A stretch of 64,000 bases of DNA from Chromobotia macracanthus. Lineage: Eukaryota > Chordata > Actinopteri > Cypriniformes > Botiidae. Below the pieces are notes generated by a model that was given only the letters and a program-made list of their open reading frames with translations, was not told the DNA's origin and searched no databases. A program made the translations under genes and the position numbers. Location of the stretch: NCBI GenBank assembly GCA_036877525.1, contig JAZGTH010000068.1, forward strand, positions 4,575,501 to 4,639,500. Direction: 5' to 3'. Shown here piece by piece: positions 12,465 through 34,440 of the stretch; position 1 is the first letter of the stretch, and each line of letters starts with the position of its first letter.

Positions 12465-15400
12465 AAGTTACATTGTATATACTGTATATAGGGTTAATCT
12501 AGGCTTGATTTGAACACTCATCATTTGTTGTACGTCAGGCATACTCTGTCATATCTTGCAGGGAAAGCCCTGATGTCAGTCACAGGAACTGGTGACATAT
12601 ATTTTTGCATGCGGTTTCCCTGACAACTCAGTTTGTCTGATGTTGCCAAGGCCTATAATTAGTCAAAGCAGATAACATAGGTACTTTCAAGCTCACTACA
12701 TTATATTGCTGGTTGTTACACTACACAATAAATGTGTAACCTGTGCGGGAATCTGCATGTAAGAAGTTTGTTCTTGCTTATTTCTGAACATAGATCACTA
12801 TGTAAAGCTGCTGATTGGTTTAAAGATTTCTGCACTGTAAGCGAGTTGAAACAAAATGATCAGTCGTGTTTAAAAATCAATGAAGCGGGTGGCGCTGTAG
12901 CGATGACCTCTTGCTCATAATACAGCAGCAATGTTTATATGAAAGACTAAAATCAGACTCCATGATCACAACCTTATCTGTCACATTTATGCATATATAA
13001 ATATTGTCTGTCTTTAATATACTGTATATATGATGAACTTTAGAAGATAAATAACTGTTTTAGAAACAAGGTTCATTAATGTATTTTCTTTAAAATATAC
13101 ATATATACAAATATAAAAATGTAAAATATTACAACTATGGTGAGCATTGATATGGCCATTGTTTACAAGCCCACAAATTCATCAATCCCCCATATGAGCT
13201 TCTGACGGGAATTTTCTCTGTACACTTTATAAATTTAAAAGTGAATCTAGTGTTCTTTAGTATTGCTGGTGCCATACCATGAACCCTGTCCTCACAGCAA
13301 ACAGAACCGAACCATGGCCCCAAAACTTTGATATAAACTGAAACGTGACATTGGTATATAATTATACCCTTACCACACAATTACAATTTTTTTTACTTTT
13401 TTAAATTTTGGCCAGCTGACAGGGGTACACTACAGTATCTCACTCTATTACATTGAGGCTAGATTCATTTCCATCAATCTATCACCACTTAAAAGGCAGG
13501 CTAGGTGTTTTTTTGTTATGCTGGTTGAAAGTCTCATCAAATACTGATAACAATCACTAAGTAAAGTGGTCTAAATGTATTTATATAAATATATATCTCT
13601 GAGGAAGGCGCAGGGCCATAAAGCATTTGCCCAATCATTACATTCTTTCTGAATGCAATGTTAGGTTGTCTTGCTGGTGTAACTATGTACTATGTACATG
13701 TCACCTGTTAACCAATCATGCAAAGCATCACAAGAATGCAACTGATTCTTTAAAAAGATTCCCTTTATGATTTACACATTCTTCCTAAACGGCGTGATTC
13801 GTACATTCAATAACCTTTCCTGATAAACGAGTGATGATTTCACAGCTGATCTAGCCTGTCTTTCACAGACATTGACCGCATTACATGCACTTTGCCGATA
13901 AGGTAGTTTGGTTACACCTATTATTTGACACACTGTACACTATTCAATTTGTGCATTGATTGTTACTAATAAACAAAATTCATCCTTTTTCAACTATTCC
14001 CCTCTGGACATAATAGAGATACTGACTCATACTGTTTAACCATATATAATTATATATATGGTCATTTACTAAAAGAATGAATTCTCATTTATGCCCATCA
14101 AATTATGTTAAAATATGTACACACCAAAAAACACCCTCATGCTGTGTGTTTATCTTTATTTCACAGCTTTAGAATTAGACTATAAAGAAATATTGCTTTA
14201 CAGAGAACATTAATAACACAAATATTGAAATTAGAGAACTGGATTTGGGGTGTGCCAGACTAGTCGACTAAACAGTACAGCTGTTACTCGTCAGCACGGA
14301 AAATAATAGTCATTTACACCAAAACTACACAGGATATCATTCAAAATACTGTTATATACTGTTACATCTTAAAAAAATAAATAACACAAAATGATAAAAA
14401 CCCCATAAAATGTTTGTAAAAACGATACATTATTTTTAAAGTACATCTGAAAACAACAAACCATTTTTTTATTTGACCTTAGATCTCTAACAACCCTAGA
14501 CACACATATAGTACAGTCACAGGATATAATTATATATGACTATTCAAAACAGAACGAGTTACACCTCAATTACACATAAACTAAATATTTAAATGTCTTA
14601 GAAACACCTATTGCTGGTATAATCCTAAAAACTCATGCACAATGATGGCAAAGGAAGAATTCACTGTATTTTTGAAATGAAATTACATTGAAGTAAATAT
14701 CTCCTCAGATAAGGCTGTATTTCAATCATATCGCTGCAGTATAGACTCTGATGTAGAGACTTTATTTAGGACAGTGTGTTCTAAGAGCTCAGCTCTCTCT
14801 GTCGAAACACGCTTTCTGTTTCATTTGATGGTTTATCCAGAAATAAATGTAAGGGTGTAATTACCTACAAATAGCTGCACACTTGGTGAACTAAGGAAGT
14901 TTTACTTTGGCTGTTTTTAGCTTTGTTTTCTGAGGTTGGTGAAAGACGTATGAACATTTTTAAATGGGGGTTTCCTCTCCATGACTGTGTAAATACACTG
15001 AAGGCCATAAACAGTACCTTAAAGTGGGCACCTGTAGCTCTGTTAGATTTTTTTGGTTTGGCTTTTGTAGAAGGCCATACTGCCAAAACTACCATTGGCC
15101 TAGATGCCCCTACCACAAGGCACATCCCCAAACTAATCAATATGGTTTGACAAAAATCAATAGTAATAAACTGCTCATTACTGTAAACGTGAAGACTTAC
15201 AAACACCCCTTAAATCTGTTTGAACATTTCTGGCTGCTATTTTAATGAAAATATTTAGTGTTGAAACAGACATATTTAACACTGCGCTTTGTGGTCATAT
15301 CATAATGTGTGTGTGAGCCATTAATTAGCGCTTTAGGAATCTATTAAAATAGAGACAGCACTTTCTCACAGACGCCCCTAATAAAAACAAGAGAAGTTTT

Positions 15401-15631
15401 GCTACCGTGGCACAACTCTTTAATCAGGAACAAATGTTGAGAAGAACAGACTGGAGGTGCTCCAAAACACACAAGTGCACGTATGTAAATGCTATAATGC
15501 TCTGTACTGAAATCATACAAGGGCACATTTAGAAACTTTACATTATATAAACACATAATCAGCTCCTTTTTGCTGCTCCTTTTGCTGCTCCATGAACTTA
15601 ATGTGAAATACTGAACTCAAATTTCATCCAA

Positions 15632-15798
<167 letters not shown>

Positions 15799-15849
15799 TT
15801 AACAATAAATTAAAACACTGAACTCAATTGTCATTTAACTAGCCGTATA

Positions 15850-15889
15850 CAGACAGACAATAGATAGATAGATAGATAGATAGACAGAC

Positions 15890-15928
<39 letters not shown>

Positions 15929-15949
15929 AAGACAGACAGACAGACAGAT
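15850..15949. repeat. GATA/GACA tetranucleotide array 2
   Basis: A second tract of about 100 bp, separated from the first by about 50 bp. The flank motifs AAAACACTGAACTCA (near 15,812 and 16,023) and TAGCCGTAT (near 15,841 and 16,080) are repeated, indicating a local duplication that includes the tract. Confidence 0.95.
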
Positions 15950-16398
15950 CTATAGTGAATAAGGAAGAGGAAATGAAATCTGAACACAGTATGTAACATT
16001 ATAAACACATACAGAACGTCAGTAAAACACTGAACTCAGATGTGGTCAAACATCCTGCAGTCTCTTTAGTTCACTCTCTAGCCGTATGCGACACACACCG
16101 CGGCGTGTGCCAAACACAACAGAAAACATTTCACATTGTACAAGCAGACGTGAGCCCGAATGGCTCCATCTTCGTGTTTCTGCGTCTGTGTGAAGCGCTC
16201 GGCCGTGAACACGCAGCTCACTCCCGCCCGCAGCACGAGAACGGTGGTGGATAAAAGTGCGGTAAGTACAGTGCACTGAAGTAGTGCCCTTGACCACTAC
16301 AGAGGCTTTAGCGAACGACACAGTTATTAAAACCCAATTCCCACAGCACATTCAAATGTTTCGGACACAAATAGTGAGTAAATGATGCGGACGCTCAC

Positions 16399-16512
16399 CT
16401 GCTTCAGCCGCCGAGCCGCGCCGCGGTCACTCTCTGAAGATGCTCGCGCGCCGGACCCACTTCTCCGGCAGGTGGAGCGCGCGACGTTTTGGTGCAGTGA
16501 ACGACAGGCATG
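16399..16512 (-). other. specc1: putative 5'UTR first exon of specc1 with short upstream ORF
   Basis: The minus strand is CpG-rich here and ends at a consensus donor, AAGCAG|GTGAGC, with the exon boundary at 16,399. It contains a 35-codon ORF at 16,511-16,404 that starts in the promoter motif and stops with TGA just before the donor. Joined to the exon at 217-403, the frame is closed by this TGA, so the exon would be untranslated apart from the small ORF. The transcription start is not defined by sequence, and the link to the distant exon is inferred. Confidence 0.45.
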
Positions 16513-16526
16513 CTGGGTAATGTAGT
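16507..16526 (-). promoter_or_regulatory. ZNF143/THAP11-type promoter motif
   Basis: The minus strand reads ACTACATTACCCAGCATGCC, closely matching the known vertebrate promoter element ACTACAATTCCCAGCATGC. It lies at the CpG-rich 5' edge of the putative specc1 first exon, which is where this motif normally occurs relative to transcription starts. Confidence 0.75.
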
Positions 16527-17463
16527 CACGTTGGCGGGGGCGCGTATCGGCTCGTTTTACGTGCATCCTTTATGTTCTGCCGATAACAACAAAGAGATCA
16601 TTAAAACTTTAGCTGTAGCTATGGCGAGCTTCATTTCTTCTGAGGTGAAGTAACTGAAAGCCCTCGATGTTTTAGCGAAGTAACTCTGTGATGGCAAATA
16701 TTATCCTGGAGTTTTGTCCTGATATTTATCCTGGAGAATGTAATTGGAGTTTAACAGTTTGCATAAAGTAATAAAATGCCCTGTGTTTTAGAGTGCATCA
16801 CATGATATTTCATTAAAGGACGATGCCATTCGCATGTCTTGGCTTTTCCCCGAGTTTACACTGACACAGCGACTTATTTTTTTTCATTAGGTTTGTGATG
16901 ACAGTTTTATATTTGTATTGCATTTTTATCGGTACTTAACATACAGATACTTCTTGGTTAAATTCTTCTTGTAACTGTATATCGTACGTACTAATCCCGT
17001 ATCCTGTTACAGAACTTACTGTTCTGTAAATACTTATCCTGTTATGTATGTGCATTAATGTGTGCATATTGTGTGTAATATACATTTGGTATATTACGTG
17101 TAAATGTAGACATTGTGTTTTATGTATATATTGTCCATCTCAAAATACTGAGGTTATTGATAGTGATATGACGTGATAGGCGGACTTCATTACAATTGCA
17201 AAGGTCACCTCGTTTTCTGTCGAATCTGTGGAACCAATTATATGTTTGTTTTTTTGAAATATTATAAATACGTGTAGGGTGGGAACACACACATATAATG
17301 TGAAATATACATTTCTCGTCGGAAATGCGTCACCAGTCCCTATTGTGTAATCTGTCATTTCTTGACTAAAGCGCTTATTTGTTTTCTTGTAAATCTTGGC
17401 GAATGTGCTTTTGCTTACGTCAGTGTGACGTGTTGCACTAAGGCATTGCAGCACGCTCCCAAC
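16513..17463. promoter_or_regulatory. divergent promoter interval, specc1 (-) / timm22 (+)
   Basis: About 950 bp separate the two outward-facing 5' ends. The specc1 side is CpG-rich. Close to timm22 there are two CRE/ATF-like half elements, TTACGTCA at 17,415-17,422 and TGACGTG at 17,426-17,432, some 32-49 bp before the timm22 start codon. The middle is AT-rich and shows nothing else recognisable. Confidence 0.5.
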
Positions 17464-19378
17464 ATGGCCGCGCCCGCTGAGAGCAGAGATGCTGCTGTCA
17501 CAGTTACTTCTGAGCAGAAAGCAAGCGTTTCGCCCGGGGAGAATGCTTCACTGCAGTATAGTCTTCTTCTGGATCATCTCATCGGTGACAGAAGGCAAAT
17601 TAAAGACTTGAATCCGACCGTTATGGGTCCTTTACCGAGTCCTCAGAAAACGAAGGAGCAAAAGATGATCGAGAGAGGGATGGAGAGCTGCGCGTTTAAA
17701 GCACTGATCGCATGTGTCGGAGGTATTGCACTTGAGAGACAATCACTGTTTACACATGTGTTAAACAGATTGAACCGCTAAAAGTGTACCAACATGTCTG
17801 TCCTGACTGACAGCGGTACTGTGACATTGAACAAGGTTGAGTGGGTGCAGTCCTGTAGCAGCAGTGAGATGCTGCTGAGCTCATATGTGAATTGCTCGAA
17901 GTTTTAAAATAGTTTCGTCTGATGCGCAAGTAGATGCTTCATACTCCCAAGATTGAATACTTAATCATTGTTAATCTTGTACTTAATTATTAATCATACT
18001 TAATCATTTCATGCCGCCCTTGATTAACAAAAGTTATCATTTATTGTTTTCTGTATTGCAGGGTTTGTGTTGGGAGGTGCTTTTGGGGTCTTCACAGCTG
18101 GTATTGACTCCAACGTTGGACTTGATCCCAAAGACCCCTTAAGAACTCCCACAGCAAGAGAGGTTTTGAGAGACATGGGACAAAGAGGAATGTCATATGC
18201 AAAAAATTTTGCCATTGTGGGTGCAATGTTTTCATGCACAGAATGTATTATTGAATCAGTAAGTATGTGTGTCAGTTTAGAATACCATACATTATGTTTA
18301 CATCTGGGTTTAAAATAAGGGTTAAAAATTAGGTGGTACTGTCACGCATGTAACTCTAGTTCTCCCCCTGTCCCCAGCCAAGTCATTTACTCACCAGTAT
18401 TAACTTACATAGAAATAAAAATAACCAAAAAAACTAAGCAAAACAATAATTTGAAATTCAAAGCAAAATAACCACAGCTATAATATCCTTGATGTGTGTT
18501 CACAACTCACTACTCCACTGTGTGTGCAATAAGTGGATGGGTTAAATGCAGATGACAAATTCTGAGTATGGGTCACCATAGCTGGCCCACGTGTCACTTC
18601 ATGTTTCACATTTCACCTTCTTCACATTCAGTACGTACATAATGGCCAGAGATTACTTGGAGTATTATTGTTTATAGTTGGGTATTATCCTACAAATCAT
18701 ACTGATCTCCAAGCGTCCAGTTTAGGTGATTCTTTTTCAGATATGCAAGTTATCATTTGATACTGATTTAGACACAGTTAAAGAGTGCATTCATTCAAGT
18801 ATACTAGCTGTTTATGCTTCAGATTAATTTGGCCTAATGGTTCCACCTAGTGGTTGAACGTGCATCAGTCCAAGTTCTCTGTGCATACATCAGTCAGTTC
18901 ATCAGAACTGATAGATTGGTCTTTATTTGCTCTTCTAGCATCGTGGGAAATCTGATTGGAAAAATGCAGTTTACAGTGGCTGTATTACAGGAGGAGCCAT
19001 TGGATTTAGAGGTAAAAGAATTATGGAATATTTTACTTTATTTTAGTGTGTGTGTGTGTGTGTGTGTATATATATCAAAAATGCAATGTAGTAATGTAGT
19101 ATATAGAAGTGTTAAAAGTTCATTCATATATTAATAATGTATTAACAAATACTGACAGGAGTGGATTGGAATGTGTTTACCAGGTAAGGAACTTGCATGA
19201 TGCGTATGAATGAAATTTGTTTTGAAATGAACTGATTAAACAGGGTTAAGGAACAGAAGTTACTATTTGACGGAGCTGATAGTTGTTACTCTGCTCATTA
19301 GCTGGTCTCAAGGCTGGAGTTCTGGGCTGTGGAGGTTTTGCTGCTTTTTCCGCTGCCATTGAGTATTACCTCCGATGA
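17464..19378 (+). CDS. timm22: Tim22, mitochondrial inner membrane carrier translocase subunit
   Basis: Tim22 is the channel-forming core of the TIM22 complex, which inserts metabolite carriers and other multi-pass proteins into the inner mitochondrial membrane. There are four coding exons: 17,464-17,722, 18,062-18,258, 18,939-19,011 and 19,302-19,378. All have GT-AG borders and matching phases, giving 201 residues (human 194). After a hydrophilic N-terminus of about 75 residues comes the Tim17/Tim22/Tim23 domain with Gly-rich membrane segments, for example GGFVLGGAFGVFTAG (86-100), FAIVGAMFSCTECII and the C-terminal AGVLGCGGFAAFSAAIEYYL. Cys76 and Cys148 have the same spacing (72) as the human Cys69-Cys141 disulfide pair. 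The start at ATGGCCGCG has a good Kozak context (CCCAACATGG) and matches the family's MAA start. An in-frame ATG at 17,362 would add 34 residues and is considered 5'UTR. The gene is convergent with the TLCD3 gene. Confidence 0.96.
19047..19068. repeat. (TG)n microsatellite in timm22 intron 3
   Basis: Run of about eleven TG repeats in the third intron. Confidence 0.9.
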
Positions 19379-19890
19379 TCATCAGGACTTGTATCTTGTG
19401 TTGAGTTCCTCACTGTGTGCTGGAACACATGATGGAGAACTTTTTCAGTGCAGTCTTCTGTCCTGCTGATCACTTTTCCCATCCCACCAGAAGAGGACTA
19501 CAACATTGTATTGCCTGAGTGGACCAATAGGAAGACAAACCCAAGAAGTTTTGTGTATTGTAGTTATTGTGGGTGTGCGGACCTTCTTGTCTTAAATGTT
19601 TCTTAAACATCTGCTCATTGGCTTAACAACAAATTGATGGTGCACATTGCTCTTGAAAACCTCCCAGGCCAATATTTAAATATTTTGACATTACAGTAAA
19701 TGAAGTATGAGCCAGACTTTATATGCGTTGTTTCTTGGTTAATAATCCAAATGCATTTTGTGTGGTTAAATGGCTTTTGCTAAAAGTTGACCCAAACAGT
19801 CATGCTAACAACTGTCTGAGCAGAACAAGTTCACATGTACAGCTTTTACCTTGGATATGAAAAAATAAAGTGTAAACATGTACTGAACTG
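19379..19890 (+). other. timm22: timm22 3'UTR
   Basis: Non-coding sequence after the TGA at 19,376-19,378. An AATAAA signal lies at 19,864-19,869 and is followed by GT-rich sequence, so cleavage is expected about 15-25 bases later. Confidence 0.7.
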
Positions 19891-22800
19891 TGTGGTTAAG
19901 AGATGCACCATTGTAGTTCACATTTAAATGCTATTATAGCTTCATTATAAAAAAAGCCCACGCAGTTAAAAGGTCATCAAATCAGATTTATTTTTCTTCA
20001 TTTGTATTTACAAGCTTCAAGAAAGAAATCAAGTATGAATCAAGTATTAGTTTCACTCTAAGTTTTTATTTAATCCTACAAACAAACAAAATCTATGTAG
20101 TTATATGAAATTTCATATATTTGTGTAAAAATCAAAATTGATCAAGAATAGAGGCAGGGAGTGCTAAAGGTTGTGCGTTGAAAATCGGTGTGAAGTCATG
20201 TTTTGAGGTCAAGCTGACAGAAAGGAATTGAATTGTCCTCACCAGGAAACAGATAATGCAAACATGCTTTCTGGCTACACAGCAGTTGTCCCAAAGGTTT
20301 CCTGCACCACTGGCCTCTATGCGAAAGTGAATATTTAACTAAAGTTCAGAGATAGAACCAGGGAATGCGTTTAAAGATAAATCATGTACATTTAAAACAG
20401 TTCAAAATCCATGCAAAATCTAAGTGGATTCATCCTCAATGGATTTCACCTGACCTAAGTGACACCCACACTTTCATGTCTGTCTATAATGAAAATGGAT
20501 GCAGTTCAACAATATAGAACTTTACCTTTAAATTCATTTTTAAATATTCTAAATAACTATGAAGACAAAAAACTCAGCAAGCATACAGAACTTCAGTTAT
20601 AAAATATAATAAGTCTTAGAAGCATGTCTGAAGGACAAAGTTAGCTGTAACAACATTATTTGTGTAATAAAATCAAACTTACTTGCATACAAAGAATCAA
20701 AGTGTATACTACACTCTGCCTGATAATAAAGACGTCTTTTTTAATCCTGTGAAATGTACTTTGAATAAAACAAAAGTGAGCAGAGGCAGTCACAATCTAT
20801 AAACACCACCTGCCCAGGGCTGTTCTGCACCAAGTGCACCACTGTAATACAAGGCACTGTATTTACTGTATTCCAGACGACACAGCTTTCAGAGGAAAAA
20901 ACAAAACCTGTATAGATAATATTTATAATAGCTCGATTTTTCCATCCTCAGACTTTTTCAAATTGAGTTAGCTGCATATATTGACCTTCCTTCATCTTTT
21001 GTTACATCCATTTAGAAGAATCCCGAGCAGCAAAACCGGCCGCTCATCAAACCAAAGAGTCCAGTCCAGTTCTGATATGTTTAAAAAGTCCTAAAAATTC
21101 CCTCACTTCTTTCCTTTATTTATCAAAACAAGAAATCAAACCAGACCATATCCTGTCAAGATTATATTTGAGTCATATCTTACCTCACAATCAAAAAACA
21201 TAAAGAGAAATCATACGTTGCTTAAAGAAAAGGAACCAATGTGGAAAAATCCACTGACTGTAATGAGAAGCAATGACTGCTTTATTGTTTTAAGTGATAT
21301 TATTTAAACTGGAAAGCATTTATCTGTCACAGTAGTATTGGTTATACTGTCTTTAATTTACACAAATCTAAAGAAAACTATAAATATCACTATATTATTA
21401 TGACTGCATTACAGTCATTATTACAGAGAATCACTATTGGGAATAATGACAATTACAAAACTAAAAACCTGACCTAAGCATGTAGGTGCATTAGATTTGG
21501 GGGTCGATAAGGTTTATTTGCAGATTTAATTGTCATGTAAAAAAAATCTTAGTTCTAAAAATAGCCTTTTTAATTTCCTTCCTGCAAAAAAATATTTATA
21601 TTTCTTTGATTTTTGGGTGAAATGACCTAGATATGGTTTTGTACAACTCAGAAGGTTTTCAGCAAAATAAAACACTACAGCAAATATTTTTAGCAAGGAG
21701 AAACTCCAGTGTTCTTCACAGAGACATACGCACATCTACAGAGATCTGACCTTCTGTGCATTTTTACATGTTTATTGCTGATTAAAGTGCCTGACAGTCT
21801 TTGGTCTAGTAAGCCAGAGGCTGTGAAATCCTAAGCCATGTTGAGAAGTTCTCAAAAATAACAAGAACTGAATTTATCATTATAAAGGTTGTGTCTTTTT
21901 ATAACAGTTTCATCTTTCATGTCTAAATAATATTGGATATGTGATAATAGCTTTACCAAACCCTGAGCTGAGAGAGTAGGCTTCAAAGATGATGATTATC
22001 AGGATCATACCTGTCCAGTGATTAAAGGTTAATAATGCCTTAAATACAAACTCATAAATTCAGGTAACTATAAATTTATGGTAACTTCCCATGTTTCCAA
22101 ACCTCTAGATACAAACATGTACGTATGTTATGCAATTATATTATATAATGGGTTTGTTAAATGCAAACAAAACAGTCACTATGGCCTGTGAGAGAGACAG
22201 AAAGGTACTAAAGATTTAGAAATGCAAAACATTTAAGCATTCTCTCTCTTTCAATCCAACAAACACACTGGTCATCCTCGGAGACTGTGAGCTGCAGGTT
22301 ACACACACGCTGTATACGTTTTCTCTCTCTTGCTCTCTCACACACACTTGCTAAAGGCAACCTTAAGGATAAGAGTGCAAAGCTATGTAAAGAGCAACAT
22401 TTAAATCTGACAGTTCTGCTCTTTTAAAAAAACCTAATGGAATCTACAAGCCAAAAATGAAACATTTACGATGCATTCCTATGGCATCTCGCATCCACAA
22501 AATGTATTATGTAAGATGCCCTGAAACGCAGATTTCTGAGTTCCTTGCTAATCCTGCTAAACACTCGCATGAGCTTATATTCCACATCGGCCCTACAGAA
22601 ATCACCCCAGGCAAAAGCACACGTCCCATGTGTCTCAGTCCAACCAGAATTAAATGTAATAAATACTAAATTAAATACAACTTACATTGCAGGCTCAGTT
22701 AATAGAAAGATTAAAAACTCTAGACATAATGCCTCTTAAAGACAATCATTATTACTAGTAATTTCAAAGAAATTCATGAGGTTTCTCCAGTTGTTCACTG

Positions 22801-23947
22801 TCACTACAAAAAGACTTCTAAAATCACTTCATAGAAATTGTACTAAGTCTGATTTCTGGTCAATTACATATTTTAGAGCTGAGTGTTATTAATACTCCAG
22901 GAATTTCCATGATGTTTCTAAGGTTTTTCAACAACTTTCCAGGTTTTTCCATGACCTTTGAACTATATTCCATTCTGTACACATACTAACACCTAACAAC
23001 TCAAGGGTCAGGAGCAGGGTGGCAACTTTTCTATCCTTACCTATGCTACCCCAGGCATAATGTGCCTAAAAAAAGATATGTCAAGTGTTATGTTATGTGC
23101 TTTATGTGCCCTACAACAAAACCTCCCACCCCATAATAGAGTCCTGTGCATACAACTGTAAACATTAGGACCGACTCTCTACTGCCCCCATGTGACATGG
23201 AGGATTAAGATTCCAAAAAGGCCTGCAGAAAAGCAGCAGAATTCATTAGCAACCTCCAGAGTGTAAAGGGCGGGATGTGCTGGAGGTGTGTAAACATTCA
23301 CAGCAGGGCAGTGTGTGTGAAAACACATTCACAGAACTCTAATGAGCTGTAAACAAGACCAGCACCACTGCAGCCATGGAAACGCTTACCATGTGATGGG
23401 AGCTTTGCACTGAAAGCAAAGTATAAGTGACTGGGAGTTGGGCATGGGGCGGGACTGGTTCCAATTGCTGCTCTGATGTTCCAATACTGTGGGGTTTTAA
23501 AACAATGTGGTTGTGCCGCTCGCATAATAGTTTCCCTCCTTTAAACCACTGTATTTTTGTACTTCAGGCACACATATACACACACTTGGATAGGGTAACA
23601 TAACATAGAGGCTATAGGGCAGATAATAACATATAACTCCCATGACATCAGTCAAAACTGTAACAGATTCTCCAATCAGCAAAGCAAAAGAGGGTCACAC
23701 CCCTCAATATCTATAGCCCTAATGGACATTCCTTGGAGGTCACCGTAGGCATTTAAATAAGAGGAACGCCATTGTAACAGCAGACATGGAATGAGAGGAA
23801 TATTCTTTAGTAACCAAACAAGTAATTCAAACAGGAGTGAAAATTGTAACGTAATTGACGTAACAGTATTAGGTGTATTGCCGTAACCTTCAGATGTGAT
23901 GCATTTTGATTCGTTTGTTCCAGATTAAGACTAAAGTAATTGGTTCA
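19891..23947 (-). other. interval between convergent genes, possible long 3'UTR of the TLCD3 gene
   Basis: About 4 kb of AT-rich, mostly single-copy-looking sequence with no credible gene. On the minus strand an AATAAA signal at about 19,986-19,991 would end a 3'UTR of nearly 4 kb for the TLCD3 gene, almost abutting the timm22 poly(A) site. Nearer poly(A) signals may be used instead, so the UTR length is a guess. Confidence 0.35.
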
Positions 23948-34028
<10,081 letters not shown>

Positions 34029-34440
34029 CTTCACCGTTATGAAGCCTGACCTGATGTTGGGTCTGAAACGAGAACCCGCGTTAAACCGGCACCGACGAGC
34101 TGGACCGTCAGGGCAGCATCAGAGCGGCGGATCTCCAGCCTGAGCGACGGGATAACGGTGCGTGTGACAAATACAAACCCGGACTCTTTAATCCCGCTTC
34201 AGATCCGAGAGCCCGGTTGCATGTTACGGTCGGTAACCGGGCGGTCTGGCTGAAGAAAGCGACTGATTTCTCGGACTCAATGCGGCTCTTCGTGCCGTTA
34301 AATAGTTCATCGGCAGCGGGCGCGTCTCCGCGGCTCGGCGGGCGGCGCTGCGTCCTGCTCGGCTGGAGAGTTTCGGAAACACGCCGATCACATTTCATCC
34401 GCACAACAGCGCCACCTGGCCGCTCCAACTCTCATCTCAC
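34029..34440 (-). promoter_or_regulatory. CpG-rich promoter region of the TLCD3 gene
   Basis: GC- and CpG-rich sequence directly upstream of the minus-strand start codon, in contrast to the AT-rich surroundings. No TATA box is evident. A CTCF-like core, AGCGCCACCTGG, lies at 34,408-34,419. The transcription start cannot be placed from sequence alone. Confidence 0.6.

Noticed and set aside
17362..17463. N-terminal extension as the annotated timm22 start
   Set aside because: The family starts at MAA with a strong Kozak context and matches the human length and cysteine offsets; kept only as a finding.
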